Source: Heliocidaris tuberculata (taxonomy: Eukaryota > Echinodermata > Echinoidea > Camarodonta > Echinometridae). Taken from it: 64,000 bases of DNA. Below are positions 43,701 through 58,400 of this stretch, in pieces. Position numbers and translations under genes: made by a program. Position 1 is the stretch's first letter; every line of letters begins with the position of its first letter. The stretch is from the NCBI GenBank assembly GCA_025618425.1, contig CM046836.1, positions 28,972,140 through 29,036,139 of the forward strand, in the 5' to 3' direction. The notes under the pieces are model-generated. The model saw only the letters and a list, made by a program, of their open reading frames with translations. It ran no database searches and was not told the DNA's origin.

Positions 43701-45563
43701 TAAAAGATCTACATGTACATGTATGTGTATGCCAAACGGTTTGACATTCTGTCCATGATTTCCAAGATTTGGGTAATTATGTACACATGTACATTACCTA
43801 CATACATGGCTATTGCTCAGCTGAACATGTATACATGTATGCCTGTGTACATGCACCACATCTGTCTGTAGAGTTTAGCAGCATTGTCATATTAAAGTTT
43901 GTTTTGATGGCCCAATACATATGCATGTATACATGTATATAGAGATAACTGTGATTTCCATATCATATACTTCCATAGATATCAATTGTAATAAAATAAT
44001 TCATCACATTCAATCCTCTCCTAAATGAATTGCTTTCAAAACGTCCTTCCCTGTGAATGTACATGACATACATTCATGTGTACATTTGTAATCTACATGT
44101 ATATGTAGGCCTTCACCATTGTTGTCTTCTCGGTTTTCCATATTTTTATGAATATGGTTTGTTCATTTTTTTTTTTCCACCATGAATGCTGATCCCTGAT
44201 TTTAATTCTCTTGATCCCCCTATTCTTCTACATGTACATGTATTTTATACATCTCCCCTCTCTCCCCCTCTCCTTTTTCTTCTCTCTGTCCTCTCTCCCC
44301 CTCTCTCTCTTTAGGGGGGGGGGGTGCATAACATATGTGTACAGTGTGGTCATTTTTTTGCTATCAGCAATTATTAGATTAATGCCAGACTGTCAACATT
44401 AATAACATGAAGTATTGTTAACTTATACATGTAATTTGTTATTCATTACCATATATTTTACAGACAGATGACTGGATTGACTATGCCTAATCTACCTCTC
44501 ATCAAAACAGATGCAGAACCTGGTAAGAAACACTACAATAAGCTGATATTTATGAGAGGGTTTTATTTTCTCAAATTGTATAGACTGTTGTATGGTGTCG
44601 TGAAACAAACTTCATGGAAAAATGAAGTGGCCTTGCACTATGAACACAAAAATGTTTTAGTATCCTGGGTTAATAATTGTGAAAACAACAACTCACATAA
44701 ACTGGGTGTGTCCCTGACAGCTGTAAAAGTATCTACATGTATACAGTCTATATACATGTTGTTTTTTTTTGCTCAGTTACATACTATGTAGAATGTAGAA
44801 TGGTATGACTTTGTTAGCTTTAAGCTGTATGAATGTTTCAACCTGTACATGTATGTATTTACAGAAACTGTTCATGAACTTTATATGATATACATATATC
44901 TATGAATATCTGTAAAGAATCTTAGCTCAGTAGTAACAATATAGAACACATTAACTATAATATGTGGACAATGTACATGTACATTTCCTCATCGGGGGAG
45001 GGTGGGGGAAGAAAAGAAGACATGTCAATACTGTGTACTTGTAACTTGAGAATTGCTCAATGCCATTGCTGTTACTTTTTCTTATTGAATACTTTCACTT
45101 TCTCTATTGTACCTGTACATATACTTTTAATAACTTATCTTCCCCTTATGAAGGCATATTAATTAACACACATTTGGAAGGCATTTAATAAGCTCTTGAA
45201 GATTGTATTGAATATTTGATATTTTATGAGGGGGAGAGAAAGAGAGAGAGAGAGAGAGAGAGATTGTAGTGGAGTGTATTCAGGTACATGTATGGCTTTT
45301 ATGTAGCTCCAAATAACATTCAATCTGTTGCATTATTCATTTGTGACTAATTATGATCTATTGTCTGTGATCATACATGTACATGTAGTGGGAGGATGCT
45401 TTATTTCAGAATTCATGTGCTAAACCTGTATTTCAGAAGTTTCTATTTTTCTAGAGTCAATAAGAGAGTGCATTCATAAGATTTGTTTAAAGTCATTCTG
45501 GAACATGATACTCCAATCAAAGTGGCAGTTTAAAACACACTTTGTTTGTAACTGCATTCGTGA

Positions 45564-45596
<33 letters not shown>

Positions 45597-48500
45597 GGGG
45601 GGGGGGGGGCAGTAGAATCAGGTTCTATCCTCTAGCATTGGTTGCTCTGTGGTACCCTGTAGTACAGACTCTCATTGTATGCTGATATAAAGTTCATTTG
45701 GCTTGAATGCTGGCTTATAACCAGTTACATAATGTTTAAGTCAGATATGGCATTACACATTATGACTGAGGGCCTGTGTGTTACATAATGTCTGTGGTCA
45801 ATATGGTATTACATGGGACTCACGGCCTGTGCAGGTACATACGGCCAATTTCAGACCCTACACTGAATTATGATTGATGTAGGCTGTGTGCCTGGAGACT
45901 ATCTTTGTACTTGGAAGACCATTTGCATGTCATACAGGATAAAGTGTGACATCATATAAACATTGATAGGTTTTGCTGATATATGAAGTTTCAGGATGTC
46001 TGATGTTTGAGCAAACCATTTTTCAAAATGCACCTTTTTGTAAATTTATATCAGTGATTATTAGGATATTAAAATTTATTACCTTAGCTTATCTGCTGAG
46101 AACTAGAAATTACTTTGTACATGTAACTCTTCGAATTAAAACAAGAAATGTCTAAAGTCTGATTTTGGCCTGGAAATTAAAATAAAGAAAAGAAAGCCAG
46201 ATAAGTCAATATGTAGTGCAGTATTGCAACATAAATTATAGATTTTTCTTCATTTTAATGTTTAAAGTCTATATTAATCCACGTCATTTTAGTTAGGTCT
46301 GTTAACAAAATTTTGGGGACAGAATTTACATGTACAAAAGCACAATTTTTTGCCTGTATGTCATTATTAAAAGCTTAAATTTTACATACATGTAGGGTGC
46401 CACGAAATCACGTAATGGTACCCTATTTAAAAATGCTAATTTATGGAAAAAACACAAATTAAGTTGTTTGTCTCGAAATATAGAAACTAGTTTCTTAATT
46501 TTTCATATCCAGGTGAATCTGATGAAATCATTAAATTCATTTTGCTTTATCTTATATGTTAGTTTATGCTAATTTTTGCATAAAACACATATTCTATGAT
46601 ATCTTCACAAAATAAATGTGAAAGGGCTTCATATTCTATCACATAGGTTAGGTTGATCACTTAGATTAAAATAACGTTGATAATTGCAATAATATTGTAA
46701 TGTTTATTGATTTTAATGGCAATTTATTATAATTGATTCATAGTCATGCATAATGCACATTTCCAATGACATATCAAGAAATGACTATACATGTACAAGC
46801 ACCTCAAATTTGTAACATATTGGTGAGTAAGGTCATGTTAATGAATTGACTCTGTTAGATGTGATATTCTGAGTATATTCCTTGACTTTTAGAACTGTTT
46901 TATTATAATTTATGCATATTAATGCATAAAACAAAATTTCATATCAATAACTGACTATACCAGCACTTCCAATTTGATACTCACTGGTAAACAAGGTGAG
47001 GTAAAATGAAAAGACCATGTTAAACTGCACTTTTCAGAGTATACATGTATTTATTAATTTTAATGCAAATACTGTACGTATTGAAGAGCTGAAGCTCTTA
47101 AATATGTACAATATGAATGGCATTAACACTTTGGATACATGCAATTCCATAATTTGCAAAAATTAGAGAAATTTTGCTGAAGATGTGAGTTATTTTGATA
47201 GGTCCTGTGAGAAAACTAAATTTGTAGGCACAACAAATACATATGGAAAGTTTGGTACATTTTCAAGCACTTTGATTTTCAAATTGTCTAGGTACTGTAC
47301 ATGTATATACATTTATAGTACAATAATTGGCATAGATTAGCATAATTTTGCTTGAAGATGAGATTTAATTCGATGGGTCCTGTGGGAAAAAATAAAGTTA
47401 TTGCCACAAGAAAGTTTGGAACATATTTACATGTAAGCCATTGATACATTTTATCTTGTCAATGGACTTAGTGATTTTATGCATGTAAATTGCATAAATT
47501 AGCATAATTTTTCAGGAAGATGTGGTTTGATTCGATGGATCCTGTGGGGGAAAAATTAAGCTATTGTCCCAACAAGTACATCTACAAAGTTTGGTGCTTT
47601 TGTTAACTGTGTCCCCAAAACTAAAAAATATGGGCTTTAAAACTGAACTGACTATTTATACTGCATTCCAGAAAAAAGTTAACATTTGGAAAAAGTCTTT
47701 CCGAATAAATGTTTCAAAATATGTGTAGGAAATTTCCATACCTGTGGATAGCTTGGGGCCTCTTCTATCAAATGACACCTAAATATCTCACAATATTTTA
47801 CACTCTGGCTGGTATCAGCCAAGCTGCGAGTCATTGTAAAGCTTAGAAATGTCCATATTCTGATCAGTAAAGGACAATTTATGAAATAACAGGATATGTT
47901 TTCTGTATATCCCTGCACATCCCATCCACATATTATGCTTGAGTGAGCAATTAACTGCTTTATTGAGTGTTTCAAAATGTTACTTTTGGCGAGTCTTTTA
48001 ATTTCACCTAGCTTGCTCGTGGCTCACCCATTAAAGTTTTGATGGGATATATCGGGATACAAAGTGAACAAAGTCTGTTCTTTCATAAATTGTCTTTTAA
48101 TGATCAGAATATAAAATTTCTAAGTCTTATTATGACTCTCAACCAGAACTTAAACAAACATTTGCCGAGTGTGGATTTTGCACCATTTCACAAAAGTGGC
48201 TTTTGCTCACGCAAGCGCAAAAAATTGTGAGGTACAGGTATTTTGGTGTCATTTGACAGATGGGCAATTCCACGCAAAGTGGACATGGCACCTCGAATTA
48301 CAAATTCATATTTCTGACACAAGTTTGGTATCAGATTAATGGAAGGAATTAGGATCTAATATTATGCATTTTAAGCTTGAATATGACCCCATATGTAAAC
48401 ATTTCTATCATAGTAATAGTCTGATGCATTTGCCTCTAGCTGGAAACACAATGAGACAATAGGCCATTTTCGTAATGTATTCAAATTTATACATGTTTGC

Positions 48501-51500
48501 TTAGTTACAAACTATTACATTCACGTGTAAAAACATATTCTTTTTCCTAATAGTCAGAATATGAATTGCATGTATTAGGCGTTGTTAGGTTGGACAAACA
48601 TTTTGGCTTGCCCAACCTAGCAACACTTAATGTATGCAATCTGCATTCTGACTATTGAAATACAATGACTTGTAAGAGGTGGATACATGTACATTACTAG
48701 GAGTTTGACAAAGAGGTAAGCATTAAATTTGAATGCATTACGAATATGGTCTATTAACCAGCTTTGAAATCTATTCAAATGTCTTCTTTCAGACAAATTT
48801 ATGGCAGGAATGGTGTGCTGTACATATGTACATGTACTGTATGTTAGTCTACTTTAATATGCAGAATGAACATATTTGTAAGATGAAGGTTGAGTACTGG
48901 TCAGGTGATGGCATTGCGAAAGAAACTGTCTAGTATATATATGACTAATTATTTGATGTTAGGCTTTGGAATCAAGAAAGTGATTAGAAATTACAATCTT
49001 GCCGGAAATCTATATGGGATTACAGACAAATGAACAATCTTGCTGGAAATCTATATTGGATTACAAACAAATGAGGCATCAGAATTAATCCAAAGATTTG
49101 TGCTTTTTTTTTGACATGAAAAACTTGTTCGCAGATTATTGTATTTGCATTAGCGAGTAATCACAGCATTTACGAAGCCTAGATTTGTAAAAGAATTAAC
49201 ATTAGACCCTTTATCCAGTTTGGACTAAAAACCTGCAGGGCTAGTATGCTCTGTAAAATTATGTATCAATTTGACCATTGATCAGGCCCACATTGTAGCT
49301 AGTAGTTTTGAACAGGATTATACTCTGTTGCTTATAATTGGGAACCGCTGTCCAAGACACAGAAGTCTCTGGACTGCAAGGAATAGTTTGAAATGTACAT
49401 TTTGGTGCCTTGCATCTGGGCACCCCCATAAAATGTATTTTGCATTTTCATGATATGAGAAAGAAACATGTAGTTTTCAATCTCCACTTGAATACAAAAC
49501 AATGATACCAAGAACAGGAAAGAGAGGAGAGAGAGAAACCTTCATTAACGCATTTTTGTTGCCTTTGAGCATTAGAACATAGCTTTGAATCCTTACAAAT
49601 CCAGAAGCAGTTGTAGTTCAATAGCAAATCCAAAATTTTTACATCATCTAATTTTGGGGATGCCTTTTTGGTTCAATGGGAGAGTGTGGAATAGTGATTA
49701 TACTCAAGAGTATTAACTCCTTGTTATGCCCCATTACAGTATAAACCTTTTAAACCAATTGTGCACACTGAAAGTTTGTATATTTAGAAAGGGGACCAGT
49801 TTGTTTTACATGTAATTTGCTTACATTGATTTAAGTGCGCAATGCACACTAATTGATGATGATCATTATACCAAACTACCGAAGCATTAATTGTTTAATT
49901 AACTTTTAATTAAAAGTAAAGATAAAGTTGGAAATTGATATCAGGTATGAAAAGTTCGAAATATTCAAAGACTAATCATGTCTAATAAAATGTCTTTGCT
50001 CACAGTTTTGTTTCTGTAGTATAGTGTGATCTTGAGTTTACTCTAAACACTCATCACTACACATAAATGCATGTGGAAACCTTACGTCCTTCCGTTACTG
50101 TCCTTCCGTTATCAAACATTAATGAATGTAATTTGTTGTAATTAAAATACCACTTAGCAAACTTAAAGTGAAAACTAGTGAAGTATAGACTAAACTCTAG
50201 GGAATGAAATGTGTACCTTTAAAATAGGATAGACTCATAAACTTCACAGAGTTTTGATCATGACTAATTAGCTCAAAAACCTACAGTATGTCCGTTTCGA
50301 TATCCTTTCTTTACCAACCTCATTGATATGTTAATTTCATTACTGTTGGGCAATAACAGAATTTAAAAAAAAAAAATCAAAGGCAGTTGATCTAATCTTA
50401 CAACTTTGATGTTTGAAATGTTCTACCATTGCAATAATTTTTTGTTATGGTTCGAAGTTGGTAAACTGTGTCTGAATTTCCTTCCATTACCTTGGAATTG
50501 CCCAGATCCTAAGCTACCCACAGCACGGGCGTAAATATGCAAGAATTTCATTTCAACTGGGGGCGGGGGGGGGGGGGGGGGGGGATGACCATTCATAGAG
50601 AACAAAGCCACCCATACCAGCCAGAACAAACACAAATTCTTGTCAAGTCTGAATTTTGCACTCTTTCACAAAAGTGGTTTTTGATCAGTCAAGAGTAATA
50701 ACTAGACAAGTCATATTTTTTTTGGTGTGTTATTGCATAGGAGAGATCCTAAGCTATCTACAACAATTAGAATTTATTGAAAATATTCAAAAATATTCAT
50801 TTGGGGAGACATTTTCTGACTGTTCACTTTTTTGTGGGACACACTGTATAATGTTCATAGAAATTGTTCTCATGGTCATGTGTCATGAGCTCGCCCCCCA
50901 GAAAGGGTGGTTTTGTTACACTTTTTGGTTTCAAACTGAAGTAATTTTATGTTTTTTTCTGAACCATGAAAGCTACCATAACAAATTTGGTATCATTATA
51001 CAGCTGTATTAATATGCTACACCAAGTTTCATTGGTGTAGATTAATACATGTACTGGAGTTACAGCATTGTAAAGTTTGAAAGCCAAGGGTGGTGGTGGA
51101 AGCGGCGCCAGCAGAATTGGTGCCCCATGTACAAAGTGAATGGGAAAAATTCAATTTTTTGTGCAATATTTTGAAAAATGCTAATATTTTTGTCAAAATT
51201 TGGCATATATCAACATATTTGGTATTAAACTAAAGCTAACATACTCACCTATGATTGAAAAGTGAGTCTGGCTTAGGAATGGTAGTGTCTATAAAAATTA
51301 GGAATTTCATGTCAGAATTGGCACTGCCTGTACAAAGTCAATGGGGAAATCAAATTTTTGAGCAATTTTGGGAAAATGTTAATATTTTGTCAAAGCTTGG
51401 CATATGACTACATTTTGGGTGCCTAATAAAAACTATTATACTCAGCTTTACTGTTTTATGATTGAAAAGTTAGTTTGGCTTTATACAATGGTATATTATG

Positions 51501-52157
51501 CAATGATAAATATACAGTGACTCATAAAAAAGGTTTGAAATTTTAGACCAAAATTTGCGCATTTTTTTTTTAGTTATTCCATGATCATAAATTCTTGACA
51601 ATTATACATTGTTGTAAAGATCTGAATGTGTTCTGCAAGAAAATAACAATTAAGTACTGCCATAGAGGGGCCACAGAGAAAGGTATGATGAAAACAATGA
51701 GATAATAACAAATATCGAAATTTCCATATTCAAGTCCATGTAACTCTTTTGTTGTACACCTTGTACCATTTTTCAGTGCATATATAGATTTTAGATTCCT
51801 TCTGTAATTACCTTTCAGAAAATATAAACGTTTGCTATCATAGGATGTATATTTATGGAGATATACATGTACATGTAGGTTTTCAAAGTTAGAAGTGCTC
51901 TGTGGAAGGTAGAATCACCATGTAATGCAATAGGGGGCGACCTCATGACATATGACTTCATGTACATGTACATGGTATACAGGGTAAGTAATTCTACATA
52001 GGGATGTTATAATGTTATATGCATTATTGCAGTACATAAGATGAGGATATCATTACTGCTGTTATTATCATGATGATTATTGTGATTCGCGTTTTTCTTT
52101 TTCTTTCTCTTTTTCTTTTTTTTTCTCTTCTTCTTCCTCTTCTTCTTTTTGTTGTTT

Positions 52158-52195
<38 letters not shown>

Positions 52196-52447
52196 CTTCT
52201 TGTTCTTCTTCTTCTTCTTCTTCTTCTTCTTCTTCTTCTTCTTCTTCTTCTTCTTCTTCTTCTTCTTCTTCTTCTTCTTCTTCTTCTTCTTCTTCTTCTT
52301 CTTCTTCTTCTTCTTCTTCTTCTTCTTCTTCTTCTTCTTCTTCTTCTTCTTCTCCTTCTCCTTCTCCTTCTTCTCTTTCTTCTGCTTCTCCTGGTCCTTC
52401 TCCTTCTTTCTCTTTTTCTTGTTGTTCTTCTTATGATTATTGTTATT

Positions 52448-52478
<31 letters not shown>

Positions 52479-55400
52479 ATATCATTATTTTTTTTTCTAT
52501 TTCAGTGTACTGGCCTGTAGTAAGAGATCAACTGACACCCCATGAGATCCAGCGTTATAGTGCTCTCAAGCATATCACTACGGATGCAGGTCGTGGCAGA
52601 GCATGGCTCAGAAGCACCCTTAATGAACACTCCCTTGAGAGATACATGCATATGATACTTGGTGGAACAGATATTCTCAAGTATGTACTTTCATTTAGAA
52701 TTCAATGCTTAACCCTTTCATGACAGGAATTATTTAAGGGCTGAATTGATCACAATTTGTTCTTCAAATTGGCAAAAAGAATATTTTCTTTTAATGCTAC
52801 ATGGTTTCATTAAAATGTAAGGTCTTTGAAATACAATATAAATAATTACGAACTTTGTCGAAAAGTTGAAAAAAAGGCCAATTTCGATTAAAAAAACAGT
52901 GATTTTGAACTTCTCGATGTGTTGCCAATGTAAGGCTTTTAAAGCTTATTCTCCTTTTAAAATGCCTGGCATCAAATACAATATGGTTATTTTAACAAAA
53001 ATGAATAGAGTGTGAGCAGAAATGTTTTCCTCTTTCTACTCATGCATCCAATATATTTTTTAGGGCTCTGAATCAAAAGTTATTGAGCCAAACCACAAAA
53101 TGTGGAGTTACCTCCTTTATTGCCACAAGGATTACAAAAATAATCCTAAATGAATTTTCAAGAGTCAAATTTGAGGTCTCAAATATTTATTATTGTTAGA
53201 ATTTGGCTTGAAGTGTCTTCTATGGGAATTACCTTCAAATTGTATGCACATGTACATGTACATGTACCTGTTTCTACTTCAGGGCAAAACAAATAACAAT
53301 TTTTCCTCCAACATATAGTAGAACATCTATCCGTGGGTGGGCTCTGCTGAGAACTACATGTACATAAGTTTAATATGTACATGTAGTTAACTCTGTCATT
53401 ACAGAAATCTGTAGTGTTACCAGCTGTAGGTCTAGGGTCTATTCTCCTTGTTATTAATTGTAACTTTGTCTCCGTCTCTGATTTCAATATTCTGTAGACT
53501 ATGAGCCTTTGTTCTTACTATTTGAAGAGAGATCTATAGTTATACCAACCATACATGTACATGTAGATCTGGGACCAATTCTCCTTTAGAAATCATTTAT
53601 TCCAGTCTTTGATTACAGGCAGTACTGTGAGCCTTGGCCCTTCTTTCTATATGTATGAAAAGAGATCTATAATGTTACCAACCATAGATCTACATGTAGG
53701 ATCTATTCTCATTTCTACTTTATCTCTTTCTCTGATACCAATGTTCTATAGGCAGTACTATGGACTTTGGTCCTTCTTACTAGATGAATAGGTCTAGGAT
53801 CTGTTCCCCTTTCTATCAATCATATTTTATCCCTGTCTTTGATTACAGGCAGTACTATAAGCCTTGGTCCTTCATATTAGATAAAGAGAGATCTATAATG
53901 TTACCAACCATAGATCTAGGATCTATTCTCTTTTCTATCGATCATAACTTTATCTCTATCTCTGATTACACTGCTCATCAGGCAGTACTACATGTGTAAG
54001 CCTTGGTGCTTGCTAGATAAAGAGGGATCTCTAATGTTACCAACCATAGGTCTAAGATCTATTCTCCATTCTATCACTCAATACTTTATCTCTGTCTCTG
54101 TTTTCAACGTTTTTACAGGGAATACTAGGAGCCTTGGTCCTTCTTACAAGATGAAGTGCAATCTGTGGTGTTACCAACCATAGGTCTAGGATCTGTTCTC
54201 ATTTCTGTCAATCAGTTTACTTTATCTCTCTGTCTATGATTTGAATAATCTTTATGCAGTACTATCTACCTTGGTCCTTCTTACTAGATGAAGAGAGATC
54301 TATAATGTTACCAACCATAAATCTAGGATCTATTCTCCTTTCTATCAATAATATTTTATCTCTCTCTTTATTTCCAGGCAGTACTACGAGCCTTGGTCCT
54401 TCTTACTAGATGAAGAGAGATCTACAATGTTACCTACCATGGCTAGAGGACTAGGATCTATTCTCTTTGCTATTAATATTGACAATCCAGAGCTCAACGG
54501 TATGAAGCAGGTAAGATTATTCTGATTTTAAAGGGAAGGTTGAGTTCTGGGAAAGGTGAAAAAATAATTTGTGAGCTTTCTCATTCCTTTTATGTCAGTT
54601 TGGAAGAACATCATAGTAGAAAAATCCCCTGAAAAGAATTGCTCTTCAAATGCCCTCATATTCGAAATATGACTAGAAATAGCTGAAATGTTCGTGCCGA
54701 ACATTCATGCCACTTGTGTGTGTAGTCCCATATACCCATTTCTGTGTGCAGTACATGTGCTTTTCAGTGAGATTGGGTCAATTTCTTATCTATTTTGATG
54801 ATTCCAAAACAAAACAGTATAAAACAATTCTTATGTAGGCATGGTCAACCTTTCCCAATTGCTTCGAGACAGTTTCGTTCACAATGTAATTGCATGACCA
54901 GAACTCAACTTTATCTTTTGGCAGTGATCTAATTAAAAGGTGAAAGATTGCCATGAATGAACTTATGAAATTGGTACAAGGAAAATGCTCTACTCTTCCT
55001 ATTACTTCACTCGTCCTAGTTTTGGAGATGTACATGTACATGTATGTGATTAGTGGTCTGTTGATAAATTACAAATTCACAGACTGACAGTAAGGTCTCT
55101 GATAAGTTTAAAAATAAAAGTGAATTATAAACTAACAAGCTCTGAATTGAAGCCTTGTGAACGCTGTCATATCACTTAGTTTTTCTTTTCATTTAACTAC
55201 ATGTATGCTCATTCTTCATACAATGTTTGGCAGTCATTTTTGTATGTAATCTATTAGATTACAATCTTTTTGTGATTTGTTTGTCTTAGACAAACAATAA
55301 ATGATGCCAGTACTGTCTCAAGTGCTTGTCAACATCTATATGTATGTATATACTCTTGTAGTAGTAGTACAAGGACTTCATTTCATTGGACTCAGTAGGG

Positions 55401-58400
55401 ATTTAGTTTCAGGAGTATCTACAATGATTTGAGCAACCTTTCTACTGCTGATAAAGATTAAAGATATACCATTAAAGGTATCATAATTAATCCTAGTAAG
55501 ATGGACATGCAGTAAATGTACATGTATTGCCTGTTTTTATTTGACTACATGCATATGTATCTAAGAATGCAAGTCTTTTTAGAAAGAATTGACTCATTTG
55601 TTGTAGATTTGTTTATACACGTCTCTACTCTGGTCACCTTTGAGCCAAGCCAAATTCACATAACCAATGGGAGCGTTTCATCAAGCGTCTTGTCAGTGAT
55701 TTTTACCGACAAATTTGCTCTCAACCAATCAGATGCGAGGATTTCAGTAGCTTATAACAGTTGTCGGTTAAAATCACTGACAAAACGCTTGATGAAATGC
55801 TCCCCAATCACTATCTCAGGCTTTCTCGTCTAGTGTACATGTAGGTTTGATCTATATCTGTGGTGTCAAAACTAAAAATATCCAAGAGAAGTAAAGGGTG
55901 CATATCCTTTAGAGGGATACAAAACTCGTGGGCTAAAAATGATTTATAGTAAGGAGGATATTGAAGACTCTGGTGGACTGATCTGTATCTCATGTCATGT
56001 TCAAAACTGAAACTTGCTGACTACCAGAATTTCGCTGTGGAAGCCGAGGCATGAAGATCAAAGTCTCAGCTACTGTAGGTTGTGGTTAGATCAGACTAAT
56101 AACCCTTTTAAGCTACAGTAATAAACACTGTCAGTGAATGCCTCATAAATATTTGCCAAGTGTCCATTTATTGCTCATCACAAGAAGAGTACAGTATACT
56201 CTCATTAAAAAAAATATACATGGTCATGTGATTTATAAGTCATATGACAGATGTCCTAATGTGTCCAGGTCCCACCCCCCCCCCCTCTCTCTCTTTCTCT
56301 CTCTTGTTAATGTACATCGAGATTGCACATCAATACAAGCAAAGGTTTTAGAACTTTCTAGATACAAAATTCATACATTGTACCAGTACTTTAATGTACA
56401 TGCAACAACTTGGAAGTATCCGTTTACTTGTATCTCCTGTTTGTGCCAAATAAATAATTAGTTATTTGGCTGTAATATTGAAATGACCAACATTTGAGGC
56501 AATTCGATTTTCAAAGAAATCACAACAAAAAATTCATATGTATCACATAATTTTGTGCAGAAACATTTTCTGTATTTATGTGGCGTGGTAATTGGCTAGC
56601 TAGCCACTGTAATGGAGGATCTCCATATCAATAGCGATCTCAGCTTTTACAATTTAGCTAGCCACTGCAATTGAAGGATCTCCATATCAATTGAGATCTC
56701 AGCTTTTAAAATTTAACTAGCCACTGCAATGGAAGGATCTCCATATCCATTGAGATCTCAGCTTTTAAATTTAACTAGCCACTCCAGTGGAAGGATCTCC
56801 ATAAAAATAGAGATCTCAGCTTTTAAAATTTCACACCCCCCCCTTTTTTTTTAAAGAAGGAATTATGTTGGGTTTTTTTCACCTTCCACTCTGATCAACT
56901 TTGTAAGAAAGTTATTTTCCTCTGATTCTGAAGAAAATCATCTTTAGTGATTCTCTGTCATTTCCTCTAAGACAATTCCTCTTCTCTTTATTTCATCAAA
57001 AATTTAAGGCTAGGGTTTAACTAGGTATGCAATTTGCTTTTAGGTTAGGGATAGAATAGGTATTATAGTGCTTGGTACAAGGTTGAAGTTATGAAATTGG
57101 TATAGTGTATACTTTTATATTGACTGCTAAGCAATTGTCACTAGAGCATGTGTCCCACAAACCTTTTTAGTTGATAATGTTTGGATGCAATAATTGTTTA
57201 GGTTATTTTCATTTGATATTGTATGTATTTCTATTTTTAAAAAAACACAAAATGCTGTGGGTAATTTGGAAGAGGAGTGAGAGTGAAAATCAGTTTGTTT
57301 TGGTTTCTTTCTGTGTGATGTTTGCCTAGCAATGTGTGTCCTCGACTCCTTGTGTTTGGTAATTGTCATAACCACTAAGCATTTGGCTTCCTTCCCATAG
57401 AGGGGTTATTTCCCATTCAGATATTCTATCTTTCTCTCTCTCTCTGTCTGTCTGTCTCTCTGTCTTTCTCTATCTCTCTATCTCTCTATCTCTGTCTGCC
57501 TGTCTGTCTCTCTTGCTGTTTCTCTCTCCTTCACTCACTTTTCAATTGCTAGCATGATAAAGAAATATATTCTCTCTCTGTTAATCCCTCATGACTTCTA
57601 TCTGAAAATAAATAGTTCACACCTATCTCTATTATCTCTAGTTTATTGTGTGAAATACATAAAGTGCTATATGAACCCTTGTAAACGTTGGCACAGTTAT
57701 AAAGCAAATATTGTGGAATCTCTAGAGTAAACATTGTCCATGCACACCCCTTAATGAACATGTTACAAAGCAGTTACAGTGCAAATTGTCTCTCTCCCAG
57801 TGTGTGAATGGGTTAGGGGCACTCATGTTAAGATAGTTTTATGTCCTGACTTCAAAGATTTTGAAACCAGATACCTGTACATCCATAAATTAAAAAGATT
57901 TCATAAACATAGGGCATTGTAATTCCTTTAAATTTTGTGAGCAAGTTGCATATTTTGAAAATGTTGTAATGTATTATTTTGCTGAGAGAGGTATGTAGAA
58001 GAAGATAAAAAAGTGATAGAAAAAGGAGCAGCTGATCTACAGGTACAAAAACAGAGAGAGCTCTAGAGAGAGGGGGGGGGGGAGGAAGAGAGGGGGAGGG
58101 GGAGAAGCGTAAAATGGTTATTAGTATAATGTAGAAGCTTAATACAAAACGTTAAGATGCTTGATGACTACTAAATTATCAATATCAGTATGTGGTTCCA
58201 AATTATTATCCTGCTGTTATTGTATTTTTCTACTATTAATTTATAAAATTGGAGGGGGAAAATGTAATAAAATTGTCACAAGGCCTGTGTAAGCAAACTT
58301 TATTGCGTGTTGTCCTATTTATTACTTGATTTGTTTATTCCTGATTTGCTAGCAATCAGCGTTTGAGTCGCTGTCATCGTTCATACAAGCTCCTGAGACA

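Noticed and set aside
52024..52485. 153-codon poly-Arg frame (minus) and 95-codon poly-Phe frame (plus)
   Set aside because: Pure translations of the TTC repeat. No start context, homology or splice support.
53619..54377. Mutually exclusive alternative exons in SNX29 (as in Dscam-type arrays)
   Set aside because: The copies lack donor sites and the 3' third of the exon, and carry stops or frame breaks when joined to the next exon. They cannot act as alternative coding exons as they stand.
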